The notes: generated from the letters alone by a model not told the origin. DNA of 14,703 bases from an uncultured Bacteroidales bacterium (GCA_947290775.1 CAMYPM010000027.1:1-14703), one strand, 5' to 3'. Shown: positions 1-6,925, numbered from the stretch's first letter. Numbers and translations: made by a program.

Positions 1-53
1 AGAGCATCTGTCTTACAAACAGAGGGTCATAGGTTCGAATCCTATTGGGCCCA
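1..53 (+). tRNA. tRNA-Val (UAC), 5'-truncated copy 1
   Basis: This is the 3' part of a tRNA gene; the first 22 nt lie outside the window. The anticodon arm TCTGT-CTTACAA-ACAGA gives anticodon TAC, which reads GUA (Val). The T arm (ATAGG-TTCGAAT-CCTAT), the 3' acceptor strand TGGGCCC and discriminator A53 are intact. The bases after the discriminator are CCC, so the terminal CCA is not encoded. All visible bases match copies 2 and 3. Confidence 0.9.
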
Positions 54-114
54 CCCATTCAGTCAACAAACATTTCTGCAACTCGTAGACGCATCTACAT
101 ATATACTATGGTGA

Positions 115-189
115 GGGCTCATAGCTCAGCTGGTTTAGAGCATCTGTCTTACAAACAGAGGGTCATAGGTTCGAATCCTATTGGGCCCA
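115..189 (+). tRNA. tRNA-Val (UAC), copy 2
   Basis: A complete 75-nt cloverleaf: acceptor GGGCTCA/TGGGCCC (one G-T wobble), D arm with GCTC/GAGC, anticodon stem TCTGT/ACAGA around loop CTTACAA (anticodon TAC, valine), and T arm ATAGG/CCTAT with TTCGAAT. The 3' end runs on as CCC rather than CCA, so CCA must be completed after transcription. Copies are 61 bp apart, and no separate promoter matching the Bacteroidota consensus is visible in the spacer, so co-transcription and processing are likely. Confidence 0.95.
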
Positions 190-250
190 CCCATTCAGTC
201 AACAAACATTTCTGCAACTCGTAGACGCATCTACATATATACTATGGTGA

Positions 251-328
251 GGGCTCATAGCTCAGCTGGTTTAGAGCATCTGTCTTACAAACAGAGGGTC
301 ATAGGTTCGAATCCTATTGGGCCCACCA
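251..328 (+). tRNA. tRNA-Val (UAC), copy 3 with encoded CCA
   Basis: Identical to copy 2 over the 75-nt body, and the only copy followed by an encoded CCA (326-328). The sequence downstream differs from the repeat spacer and leads into a hairpin terminator, so this is the last gene of the tRNA transcript. The anticodon is TAC (valine). Confidence 0.96.
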
Positions 329-341
329 ATTTCCTCCTCAA

Positions 342-367
342 TGTCCCCTTCCCACAAGAAGGGGACA
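342..367 (+). terminator. Hairpin terminator after the tRNA-Val array
   Basis: A 10-bp perfect stem, TGTCCCCTTC / GAAGGGGACA, encloses the loop CCACAA and starts 13 nt after the tRNA CCA. No T-run follows, so it could be a processing or terminator hairpin rather than a textbook intrinsic terminator. Its place between the tRNA array and the next promoter supports a terminator role. Confidence 0.65.
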
Positions 368-378
368 CGTGTGATGGG

Positions 379-399
379 AAATTAGCATGACTAATTTTG
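379..399 (+). promoter_or_regulatory. rplY promoter (-7 box) overlapped by an inverted repeat
   Basis: TAATTTTG (392-399) fits the Bacteroidota -7 consensus TAnnTTTG and would start transcription about 20 nt before the rplY start codon. The -33 region is poor; no TTTG is present at the right spacing. A 7-bp dyad, AAATTAG-CATGA-CTAATTT (379-397), overlaps the -7 box and could be an operator. The promoter call rests mainly on the -7 match and its position between a terminator and a gene start. Confidence 0.45.
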
Positions 400-425
400 A
401 GTAACACTATTAGAAGAAGAACAAC

Positions 426-995
426 ATGAAGAGGTTCCAATTAAAAGCTGAGGTACGTCAAGACCTCGGGAAAAAAGCATCTAAAGAGTATCGCCAAAAA
501 GGCATTGTTCCCGTTGTATTATATGGTGGCAGCGAGAACCATAATCTCTTTGTACATGAAGCTGATATCCGCAACTTGATCTATACTCCCGATATTTTCG
601 TAGTAGACTTAGAGGTAGAAGGGAAAGTAATACCGTGCGTAATGCGTGAAGTACAATTTCATCCGGTTACTGACCATGTTTTACACATAGACTTCTTGGA
701 AGTAAGAGAAGATAAACCTATTGTAATGGCAGTACCTGTTGTACTTGAAGGTCATGCTGCCGGTGTACGTGCAGGGGGTAAGTTAGTACGTGAGCTACGT
801 AAGCTTAAGGTAAAAGCTACCTACAACAATATTCCCGAAAAACTTCACATTGATGTATCTAATCTGGAATTAGGCAAAACGATTCAGGTAGGTGAGCTCT
901 CATTCGACAATTTAGAGCTCATGAATGCTAAAAATGCTGTTGTTTGTGCGGTACGCTTGACTCGTGCAGCCCGCGGAGCACAAGCAGCACAATAA
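426..995 (+). CDS. rplY: 50S ribosomal protein bL25 (Ctc-type)
   Basis: This 189-residue protein is the long form of bL25, which binds 5S rRNA on the large subunit. The N-terminal part (about residues 1-92) begins MKRFQLKAEVRQDLGKKASK and contains the VPVVLYGG segment typical of the 5S-rRNA-binding domain. The C-terminal beta domain (about 93-180) ends with an Ala/Gln-rich tail. The length matches CTC-family members rather than the short E. coli-like L25. It is the first gene of a translation operon: pth follows after 57 bp and an S4-domain gene after that, a common Bacteroidota order. No Shine-Dalgarno is obvious; the region before the ATG is A-rich (agaagaagaacaac), as is usual in this phylum. 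Confidence 0.95.
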   Translation: MKRFQLKAEVRQDLGKKASKEYRQKGIVPVVLYGGSENHNLFVHEADIRNLIYTPDIFVVDLEVEGKVIPCVMREVQFHPVTDHVLHIDFLEVREDKPIVMAVPVVLEGHAAGVRAGGKLVRELRKLKVKATYNNIPEKLHIDVSNLELGKTIQVGELSFDNLELMNAKNAVVCAVRLTRAARGAQAAQ

Positions 996-1052
996 AAACA
1001 TTGTGAGTTGCAGGGCACCTATTTTCCCCTGACAATCTCCTTATTTGAACAA

Positions 1053-1631
1053 ATGAAATACCTCGTAGTAGGGTTAGGTAACGTGGGGGCAGAATACGCC
1101 TCCACGCGCCATAATATGGGCTTTATGGTTGCAGACTGCTTAGCTGAAGAAGTAAAGGCTTCTTTTAGCGTAGCACGCTATGCAGCAGTAGCAAAGGGCA
1201 GAATAAAAAATGCTGAACTGATAATCATAAAGCCTTCAACTTATATGAATCTTAGTGGCGATGCTGTCCGCTACTGGATGACAGAAGAGAAGATCCCTAT
1301 TGAACGGATACGAGTTATCGTAGATGACTTGGCTCTTCCCTTCGGAGAGATACGTCTTCGAGCAGGCGGCAGTGCAGCAGGACACAATGGATTAAAGCAC
1401 ATAGAACAACAGCTAGGCTCTCGCAATTATCCACGCTTACGTATGGGAATCGGACACGATTTCAATCGCGGAGAGCAAATTGACTATGTACTCGGGCACT
1501 TTTCTGACTTAGAGAATGCACGTATGCCCATTCTTTTAGAGGCAGCTGTAAGCGCAATCGTGGATAGCTGCTTGGAAGGAGTTGCTCGCAGTATGAACAA
1601 ACACAACAAACAGCTCTTTTTAGAGCCATAG
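1053..1631 (+). CDS. pth: Peptidyl-tRNA hydrolase
   Basis: Cytoplasmic esterase that frees tRNA from peptidyl-tRNA dropped by stalled ribosomes. I start it at ATG 1053 (192 residues) because the protein then begins MKYLVVGLGNVG, the usual Pth N-terminus; an in-frame TTG at 1008 would add 15 unrelated residues. Active-site residues are present: Asn10 in GLGN, catalytic His20 in STRHNMG, Asn66 in STYMNLSG, Asp92 in VDDLALPFG and Asn112 in AAGHNGLKH. The length is normal for the family. It lies between rplY and an S4-domain gene and is probably co-transcribed with both, grouping three translation-quality functions. Confidence 0.96.
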   Translation: MKYLVVGLGNVGAEYASTRHNMGFMVADCLAEEVKASFSVARYAAVAKGRIKNAELIIIKPSTYMNLSGDAVRYWMTEEKIPIERIRVIVDDLALPFGEIRLRAGGSAAGHNGLKHIEQQLGSRNYPRLRMGIGHDFNRGEQIDYVLGHFSDLENARMPILLEAAVSAIVDSCLEGVARSMNKHNKQLFLEP

Positions 1632-1642
1632 AAAGAAAGCCA

Positions 1643-2062
1643 TTGGAAAGCATCCGAATAGATAGTTTTCTCTGGTGCGTGCGCATCTTCAAGAGCAGAA
1701 GCAAAGCAGCCGAAGCCTGCAAAAAGGGACGCATCACGATATCAGGAGTAAATGCCAAACCGGCGCGCATGATACAAAGAGGCGATATAATAGAGGTGAA
1801 AAAGCCACCTATCGTATATAGCTTTAAGGTATTAGATATACCCAAGAACCGTATGGGTGCCAAATTGGTACACTCCTTTGTAGAAAACGTAACAGCTCCT
1901 GAGCAATACGAACTCTTAGAGCTACAGAAGCTATCCGGCTTTATCGGACGTGCCAAAGGCGAAGGAAGACCCACAAAGAAAGACCGACGCGACCTTGATG
2001 CATTTATGGAAGATATACCGGAGAGCTTTTTCTTTGGAGACGAATTTGACTTTGACGACTAA
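1643..2062 (+). CDS. S4-domain RNA-binding protein, Hsp15-like
   Basis: A 139-residue protein with an N-terminal S4 RNA-binding domain (about residues 3-60). Its opening, IRIDSFLWCVRIFKSRSKAAEACKKG split over the first 30 residues, is the typical S4 helix-turn-helix, followed by a strand reading RITISGVNAKPARMIQRGD. E. coli Hsp15 (HslR) binds 50S subunits carrying stalled peptidyl-tRNA; the same role is inferred here and fits its position 11 bp after pth. The C-terminal tail turns basic (GRAKGEGRPTKKDRRD) and then very acidic. The start is TTG at 1643: no ATG or GTG gives a complete S4 domain, and the purine-rich GAAAGAAAG lies just upstream. A strong terminator follows. Confidence 0.88.
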   Translation: MESIRIDSFLWCVRIFKSRSKAAEACKKGRITISGVNAKPARMIQRGDIIEVKKPPIVYSFKVLDIPKNRMGAKLVHSFVENVTAPEQYELLELQKLSGFIGRAKGEGRPTKKDRRDLDAFMEDIPESFFFGDEFDFDD

Positions 2063-2086
2063 TGTGCAATGTATCAAAGTAGAGAG

Positions 2087-2112
2087 AAAGGGCTGTTGAT
2101 AGCCCTTTTTTT
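2087..2112 (+). terminator. Intrinsic terminator of the rplY-pth-S4 operon
   Basis: An 8-bp perfect stem, AAAGGGCT / AGCCCTTT, with loop GTTGAT and a continuing T-run to 2112. It begins 25 nt after the S4-protein stop codon. This is the clearest intrinsic terminator in the window. Confidence 0.9.
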
Positions 2113-2181
2113 ATTTTAGGAGAGGGTAAATGAGCAAGCCTAAGAGTCAACTATTACAATGGGAATGACACATTAAATAAG

Positions 2182-2189
2182 TATCTTTG
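2182..2189 (+). promoter_or_regulatory. Probable ribE promoter (-7 box TATCTTTG)
   Basis: TATCTTTG is a full match to the Bacteroidota -7 consensus TAnnTTTG and is identical to the -7 box of the strong promoter at the right end of the window. It lies between a terminator and ribE, about 35 nt before the start codon. No TTTG sits at the expected -33 position, so strength is uncertain. No FMN riboswitch is visible in this leader. Confidence 0.6.
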
Positions 2190-2223
2190 TAGAAGACCAA
2201 ATTAGTAACAACAACGATATAAT

Positions 2224-2826
2224 ATGTTTTCAGGAATAGTAGAAGGAATGGCTGAAGTGGTCGGGTTAGTACGGGAGGGAGATAACCTACATATTACACT
2301 TACAACCCCGATAGCCAAAGAGCTTACCATTGACCAAAGTGTGTCTCACAATGGGGTCTGTCTAACCGTAGTGCGACAAGAAGGAGAGTGCTATACGGTG
2401 ACTGCTATTCGGGAGACACTCGAAAGAAGTAATTTGGGCCTGCTTCAGAAAGGTAGTAAGGTTAACTTGGAGCGTAGCATGAAAATGGATGGCCGTTTGG
2501 ATGGACATATTGTACAAGGTCATGTCGATTGTAAAGCTACTTGCAAAAAAGTACGTGAAGCGGACGGAAGCTATTACTTTCTTTTTGAATACGATGTACC
2601 ACAAGAGATGGCTCGCAAGGGGTACACAACGGTGGAAAAAGGGAGTATAACGGTAAACGGAGTTAGCCTGACTGTATGCAACTCCGAGTATAATAGCTTT
2701 GAGGTGGCTATCATACCCTACACGTTTGAGCATACCAACTTCTGCCAAATCAAGGAGGGTACAATAGTCAATTTAGAGTTTGATATTATTGGCAAATACT
2801 TAGCTAAACTAAATAGCTACTGCTAA
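2224..2826 (+). CDS. ribE: Riboflavin synthase, alpha subunit
   Basis: Catalyses dismutation of two 6,7-dimethyl-8-ribityllumazine molecules into riboflavin and a pyrimidinedione, the last step of riboflavin synthesis. The 200-residue length is standard. Two repeated lumazine-binding beta-barrel halves are visible: the first (about 1-97) starts MFSGIVEGMAEV and holds SHNGVCLTV (41-49), and the second (about 98-195) holds ITVNGVSLTV (142-151) and ends NLEFDIIGKY. The inter-domain GRLDGHIVQGHVD motif (90-102) is intact. It has its own -7 box and is followed after 11 bp by a flavin-dependent nitroreductase gene, so product and user of flavin are probably co-transcribed. Confidence 0.97.
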   Translation: MFSGIVEGMAEVVGLVREGDNLHITLTTPIAKELTIDQSVSHNGVCLTVVRQEGECYTVTAIRETLERSNLGLLQKGSKVNLERSMKMDGRLDGHIVQGHVDCKATCKKVREADGSYYFLFEYDVPQEMARKGYTTVEKGSITVNGVSLTVCNSEYNSFEVAIIPYTFEHTNFCQIKEGTIVNLEFDIIGKYLAKLNSYC

Positions 2827-2837
2827 TTAGCAAAAAA

Positions 2838-3386
2838 ATGGAAAAGGAAACTTTATACGCTCTCTTCAAAGCACGTCAAAGTGATCGCAAATTTGACCCC
2901 GATCGCGGTGTAGATCCGGTGATTGTGCAGCGTATTATAGAGGGTGCTATACAGGCCCCCTCAGCTGTGAACCAACAGCCCTACTCAGTAATTGCGGTCA
3001 CCGAAAAAGAAAAAGTAGAGCGCATCAGTAAAGCGGCTCTTAAGGGGGTCGCTATTAATCAATTTATGACAAGTGCCCCGGCACATCTCTTTATCATAGG
3101 AGAGCGCAGCTCTATATTGGGATCTATTGGAAACTTAGTCCGCAATATCAATTACGTACCCTTTGACATCGGTATTTTCATGGGTTATATCTGCTTAGCC
3201 GCTGAAGCAGAAGGATTAGGGAGCTGTATATTAGGCTCCATAAACGGCAATGAGGTAGCCCGCCAATTGGGCGTTCCATCAAGTAAACGGGTGCTTTTTG
3301 ATATTCTATTAGGCTATTCAGTAGATAAAAAACGCGAGAAAAAGCGTCGCCCAACGGAAAAGGTTCTGCACTTTGAGAAATGGTAA
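2838..3386 (+). CDS. Nitroreductase-family FMN protein
   Basis: A 182-residue member of the nitroreductase superfamily: FMN-dependent NAD(P)H oxidoreductases acting on nitro compounds, quinones or flavins. Phosphate- and FMN-contacting segments are visible: ARQSDRKFD near residue 12 (in place of the common RRSxRxF), PSAVNQQP at 41-48, and EGLGSCILG at 125-133. The basic segment KKREKKRRPTEK near the C-terminus replaces the more usual KxRxxxxxVVH ending. Its true substrate cannot be told from sequence. It starts 11 bp after ribE, and its stop is 2 bp before the start I chose for the nuclease gene, so all three may form one transcript. Confidence 0.9.
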   Translation: MEKETLYALFKARQSDRKFDPDRGVDPVIVQRIIEGAIQAPSAVNQQPYSVIAVTEKEKVERISKAALKGVAINQFMTSAPAHLFIIGERSSILGSIGNLVRNINYVPFDIGIFMGYICLAAEAEGLGSCILGSINGNEVARQLGVPSSKRVLFDILLGYSVDKKREKKRRPTEKVLHFEKW

Positions 3387-3388
3387 CA

Positions 3389-4537
3389 ATGAATAGAATT
3401 GCTGCGATACCACTGTATATACTGCTCTTCCTTACCTTAGGGTGCCAAAGCAACACAAAGGATCCGGAGCATAAATCCACTATCTCGCTAACTACGGTAG
3501 CCGGAGAGAGACAATTGTATTTACAAAACGAAGCTCGTAGTTTTTTTATTCAATTAAAGTCTAATATAGACTGGGAAGTGCTCCTCCAAGGAGTGAGCGC
3601 TGAAGTAATCTCTCTTACCCCCCAAAAAGGCTCTGCCGGGCAACATGCGATAGCTGTCTCCATAGAAGCTAATAAAGGCGGCTTGAGGGAAGCTCTCGTA
3701 ATCGCGCGCTCCCTAAAGGGAGATGCAGCTGATACTTTATATATCATTCAAGAAGGAGAGAAAAGTGATAAAGAGCGCATTTTAGGAGATACCACACTCA
3801 TAGAGTTACCTCGTCTGAGTGGGGATGCAAATGACTTCTTTATAACTCATAAGGTGGAAAACGGCACACGAGTTAACTACTCATTAGAGTGGAACTGCAA
3901 AAAATATCATTCTCGTTGGGTTTGTTTTTCTTTTGATCAGTATACCGCTCAAATCAATACCAAACGGAGTGATGCTTGGAGCTGGGATCCACTCGTTCCC
4001 ACGAAGTACGAAGTGTACCGAAATGATTTTGAGAGTCGTACGTATGCTCGCGGACACATGGTCGCCTCTTTCGACCGCATCTATTCGTCAGAAGCAAATA
4101 TACAAACCTTCTACTACACCAATATGAGTCCTCAGCGCCATGAACACAATGAAGGCATTTGGAGCCAGTTGGAAGGAGTAGTACAAGGCTGGGCACGATC
4201 GATGGGTAAGAATGAGAAGCTCTATATAGCTAAGGGTGGGACCATTAGAGATGATCAGATAGAGTCTCACCGAAGTAATAACAAACTGGTAATACCTAAA
4301 TATTATTGGATGGCCATAGCTCGTCAGAATGGCACTGAGTGGCATGCAATAGCTTTTCTTACTGAGACAGCTCGGCCTGCCAAGTTGGCAGGAGGGGTAG
4401 CACCTATGGCTCTTTCAGTAGATGAGTTAGAGGCATTCACAGGGTTGGATTTCTTCTATCACTTGCCGGACGATATAGAGAATCGCATTGAGGCGGAAAA
4501 CCCAACAGTCAACAAGCTCTATTGGCCGGGGCTTTAG
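3389..4537 (+). CDS. BACON-domain lipoprotein with Serratia-type DNA/RNA non-specific nuclease
   Basis: Predicted envelope nuclease, 382 residues from ATG 3389; an in-frame ATG at 3380 overlaps the upstream gene and would put GAG too close to the start. A signal peptide ends in a lipobox, LTLGC, with the lipidated Cys at 19. A BACON-like all-beta domain covers about 32-123, seen in the pattern NIDWEVLLQG, ISLTPQKGSAG and TLYIIQEGE. The nuclease domain covers about 140-365. Compared with Serratia nuclease, Arg221/His223 in the ARGH motif, Asn245 in YTNMSPQ, Asn254 and Glu262 in HNEGIWSQLE all line up, so the active site looks complete. The usual DRGH motif reads ARGH. Likely role: degrading extracellular nucleic acids for nutrients or against host DNA traps (inferred). 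BACON domains in Bacteroidota are generally thought to bind mucin or carbohydrate. Confidence 0.9.
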   Translation: MNRIAAIPLYILLFLTLGCQSNTKDPEHKSTISLTTVAGERQLYLQNEARSFFIQLKSNIDWEVLLQGVSAEVISLTPQKGSAGQHAIAVSIEANKGGLREALVIARSLKGDAADTLYIIQEGEKSDKERILGDTTLIELPRLSGDANDFFITHKVENGTRVNYSLEWNCKKYHSRWVCFSFDQYTAQINTKRSDAWSWDPLVPTKYEVYRNDFESRTYARGHMVASFDRIYSSEANIQTFYYTNMSPQRHEHNEGIWSQLEGVVQGWARSMGKNEKLYIAKGGTIRDDQIESHRSNNKLVIPKYYWMAIARQNGTEWHAIAFLTETARPAKLAGGVAPMALSVDELEAFTGLDFFYHLPDDIENRIEAENPTVNKLYWPGL

Positions 4538-4579
4538 TACACCAGAAACAATAAAGCAATGAGGTACATGATCCATCCA

Positions 4580-4623
4580 TCTACATCGTGATCTGTTTTA
4601 CAAAACCTCTATGCCTTATTATT
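4580..4623 (+). repeat. Two degenerate 22-bp repeat units before nfnA
   Basis: Positions 4602-4623 resemble unit 3 of the repeat cluster at 9464-9485: AAAACCTCTATGCC against AAAACATCTATGCC, with about 17 of 22 positions agreeing. The preceding 22 bases (4580-4601) agree more weakly with unit 1 (about 13 of 22). These counts were made by eye. The unit lies in the 101-bp gap between the nuclease gene and nfnA, which shows no convincing terminator or promoter. Confidence 0.4.
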
Positions 4624-4638
4624 TGATACCAAGGAAAC

Positions 4639-5430
4639 ATGTTTAAGATTGTAGAAAAGAAATATTTATCCCCTCGAGTGGCTCTACTCCGTGTAGAAGC
4701 TCCTCGTATAGCGAAAGCAAGGCGTGCCGGACACTTTGTGATTGTCCGTGCGACAGCAACAAGCGAACGCATTCCCCTCACTATAGCACAAGCGAATGTA
4801 AAGGAGGGCACCATCACATTAGTCGTACAAGGTGTAGGTAGTTCATCTAACCAACTCATAGCACTCCAAGAGGGGGACTGTGTTCATGACATTGTAGGTC
4901 CCTTAGGGCAAGCCACCCATATATCTAAAGTAGGTACTGTGCTTTGTACCGGAGGAGGTGTAGGTATCGCTCCCCTACTCCCTATTGTAGAGGCTTTTCA
5001 TGCAGCTGGGAATCGGGTAATCACTGTTTTAGCAGGTCGCACCAAAGAGTTGGTTATTTTCCAAGATGAGATGAAGGAAGCCTCAGATGAGGTAATCATC
5101 ATGACCGATGATGGTTCATTGGGAGAGAAGGGATTGATCACTGATGGCATTAAGAAAGTTTTAGAGCGTGAGCATGTTGATAGATGTGTTACTGTAGGTC
5201 CTGCTATCATGATGAAGTTTGTTTCCCAACTAACTAAGGAATATAACATTCCAACGATTGCCTCCCTCAATGCCATTATGGTAGATGGAACCGGTATGTG
5301 TGGCGCATGCCGTATTACTGTGGATGGTAAAATGCGCTTCGTGTGTGTTGATGGGCCGGAATTTGATGCCCATAAGGTGAATTTTGATGAGTTATTAATG
5401 AGACTCAACGCATTTAAAGCAGCCAAATAG
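4639..5430 (+). CDS. nfnA: FAD/NAD- and [2Fe-2S]-binding oxidoreductase subunit (NfnA / sulfide dehydrogenase alpha / PyrK-like)
   Basis: A 263-residue protein of the ferredoxin-NADP reductase fold. The FAD-binding RIPLTI motif is at 44-49, the nucleotide-binding loop TGGGVGIAPLLP at 104-115, and a C-terminal [2Fe-2S] segment DGTGMCGACR ... FVCVDGP has cysteines at 221, 224 and 236. The third-to-first Cys spacing and the DGTGMCG signature match the small subunit of NADH-dependent ferredoxin:NADP oxidoreductase (NfnA), also annotated as sulfide dehydrogenase alpha. The next gene, 13 bp on, encodes the matching large subunit, which argues against a PyrK role since no pyrD is nearby. Together they would exchange electrons among NADH, NADPH and ferredoxin in the cytoplasm. 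The Nfn assignment is inferred from pairing and motifs. Confidence 0.85.
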   Translation: MFKIVEKKYLSPRVALLRVEAPRIAKARRAGHFVIVRATATSERIPLTIAQANVKEGTITLVVQGVGSSSNQLIALQEGDCVHDIVGPLGQATHISKVGTVLCTGGGVGIAPLLPIVEAFHAAGNRVITVLAGRTKELVIFQDEMKEASDEVIIMTDDGSLGEKGLITDGIKKVLEREHVDRCVTVGPAIMMKFVSQLTKEYNIPTIASLNAIMVDGTGMCGACRITVDGKMRFVCVDGPEFDAHKVNFDELLMRLNAFKAAK

Positions 5431-5438
5431 GAGGGAGG
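5429..5438 (+). promoter_or_regulatory. Strong Shine-Dalgarno before nfnB
   Basis: AGGAGGGAGG overlaps the nfnA stop codon and ends 5 nt before the nfnB ATG. Such an extended match to the anti-Shine-Dalgarno is unusual in Bacteroidota, whose other genes in this window have A-rich leaders. It fixes the nfnB start at 5444 and may balance subunit synthesis. Confidence 0.7.
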
Positions 5439-5443
5439 TACAT

Positions 5444-6916
5444 ATGATTGACTACAATCAAATCAAACAACGCAGAAACGAAAGCTGGCGAGAGGAGCTA
5501 CGCAAACAATATAGTCCTAAGGATCGCACCACTATTGAGCGTACCAAAATGCCGGAGTCTGATATAACGAAGCGCACCGCCTCTCTTACTTTGGAAGTAA
5601 ACCAAGGTCTCAGCGAACAGCAAGCGCTCGTAGAAGCAAGACGCTGCTTAGATTGTGCTAAACCCTCCTGTATGGAAGGTTGTCCGGTAGAGATAAATAT
5701 TCCCTCCTTTATTAAAAATATAGAGAGAGGTGAATTTAAGCAGGCAGATGCCGTTTTACGAGAAACAAGTTCCCTACCGGCTGTATGCGGACGCGTGTGT
5801 CCTCAAGAGAAACAGTGTGAAGCGCATTGCATATACCACACAATGAAAAAAGAGCCGGTGGCAATTGGTTATTTAGAGCGCTTCGCAGCAGATTGGACCC
5901 GCAATCACACTGACGTAGAACCCCATCTATCTATTCCGCACAATGGCAAGAAAGTAGCAGTCGTAGGTAGTGGTCCGGCAGGATTGTCCTTTGCCGGTGA
6001 TATGGCAAAAGAGGGATATGAAGTAACTGTATTTGAAGCCCTTCACGAGGTTGGAGGGGTACTGCGTTACGGAATTCCTGAGTTCCGCTTACCCAATCAA
6101 GTTGTTGATGCTGAGATAAAACGCCTTAAGAGTCTCGGGGTTTCCTTTGAGACAAACACAGTAATAGGAGCTACGCTTAGCCCTGAGGATCTGGAAAAGA
6201 TGGGCTACGTGGGTATTTTTATTGCCTCCGGTGCAGGACTGCCTAATTTCATGGGTATTCCCGGGGAAAATTATGCCGGGGTAATGTCCAGTAACGAATA
6301 CTTGACCCGCGTTAACCTCATGCATGCCGGCACTCCCGATAGTGAAACACCTGTTTTTACCGGACGCTGCGTAGCCGTCATTGGAGGGGGCAATACGGCA
6401 ATGGACTCTGTTCGAACGGCTAAGCGCTTAGGGGCAGAAAGAGCAATCATTGTTTATCGAAGAAGCGAAGAGGAGATGCCTGCTCGCTTAGAAGAGATAC
6501 ATCATGCTAAAGATGAAGGGATTGAATTCCTTACGCTTCACAATCCTATCGAATACAAGGCTGATGAAATCGGTCGGGTCAATAAAATGCTCCTGCAGAA
6601 GATGCAATTAGGAGCACCGGATGCCTCGGGAAGGTGCAGGCCGGTTCCTATCGAGGGAGCCATTGAAGAGATTGATGTTGATGTCGTCATTGTTAGCATT
6701 GGAGTTTCTCCCAATCCATTAATTCCGAGACGCTTTAGTGGATTAGAAGTTACCAACAAAGGGACTTTAGTGGTAAATGATACCAATCAGACGTCCCTTC
6801 CCTATGTTTTCGCCGGCGGAGACATTGTACGCGGTGGTGCTACCGTCATTTTGGCTATGGGAGACGGACGACGCGCTGCTGCAGCCATGCACACCTACCT
6901 CTCCCAACAGAAATAG
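5444..6916 (+). CDS. nfnB: NADPH-binding flavin/[4Fe-4S] oxidoreductase, NfnB / glutamate synthase small-subunit (GltD-like)
   Basis: A 490-residue GltD-family protein. The N-terminal domain carries two cysteine sets, Cys68/71/76/80 and Cys115/119/125/129, expected to bind two [4Fe-4S] clusters. An FAD Rossmann motif, VAVVGSGPAGLS, is near 171-182 and is followed by EVGGVLRYGIPEFRLP. An NADPH Rossmann motif, VAVIGGGNTAMD, is at 310-321, with the RR pair at 339-340 fitting the NADP 2'-phosphate. The C-terminus has the FAD-closing FAGGDIVRGGATVILAMGDGR. Proteins like this are often annotated as glutamate synthase (NADPH), but no gltB large subunit is nearby, and the adjacent small subunit makes an Nfn-type transhydrogenase more likely. 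The downstream priA begins 9 bp later, so the two may share a transcript. Confidence 0.88.
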   Translation: MIDYNQIKQRRNESWREELRKQYSPKDRTTIERTKMPESDITKRTASLTLEVNQGLSEQQALVEARRCLDCAKPSCMEGCPVEINIPSFIKNIERGEFKQADAVLRETSSLPAVCGRVCPQEKQCEAHCIYHTMKKEPVAIGYLERFAADWTRNHTDVEPHLSIPHNGKKVAVVGSGPAGLSFAGDMAKEGYEVTVFEALHEVGGVLRYGIPEFRLPNQVVDAEIKRLKSLGVSFETNTVIGATLSPEDLEKMGYVGIFIASGAGLPNFMGIPGENYAGVMSSNEYLTRVNLMHAGTPDSETPVFTGRCVAVIGGGNTAMDSVRTAKRLGAERAIIVYRRSEEEMPARLEEIHHAKDEGIEFLTLHNPIEYKADEIGRVNKMLLQKMQLGAPDASGRCRPVPIEGAIEEIDVDVVIVSIGVSPNPLIPRRFSGLEVTNKGTLVVNDTNQTSLPYVFAGGDIVRGGATVILAMGDGRRAAAAMHTYLSQQK

Positions 6917-6925
6917 TGCAAAGTA

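Larger units (their letters stand above)
1..325 (+). repeat. Perfect 136-bp tandem repeat (tRNA plus spacer)
   Basis: The unit is one tRNA-Val gene plus a 61-bp spacer. The starts of copies 2 and 3 (115 and 251) are exactly 136 bp apart, and the partial first unit matches in phase (position 1 corresponds to 137). Both spacers (54-114 and 190-250) read the same and carry a small hairpin, GTAGA-CGCA-TCTAC (85-98 and 221-234). Identical spacers point to recent duplication or gene conversion. The array may extend to the left of the window. Confidence 0.93.

Noticed and set aside
1..328. Regular repeats that could suggest a CRISPR array
   Set aside because: The repeated unit is a whole tRNA gene and the spacers are identical, unlike CRISPR spacers.
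181..390. Open frame across the third tRNA-Val
   Set aside because: It runs through a clear cloverleaf tRNA and the following terminator, so it is not a plausible gene.
1008..1052. N-terminal extension of Pth from TTG 1008
   Set aside because: The extra 15 residues do not resemble the family, and ATG 1053 gives the normal MKYLVVGLGN opening.
1462..1974. 170-codon open frame on the - strand opposite pth and the S4 gene
   Set aside because: It lies antisense to two well-supported genes and has no family features.
4596..4625. Possible promoter before nfnA (ATTATTTG with TTTT upstream)
   Set aside because: The -7 box lacks the TA, the spacing is off, and it would leave only a few bases before the start codon.
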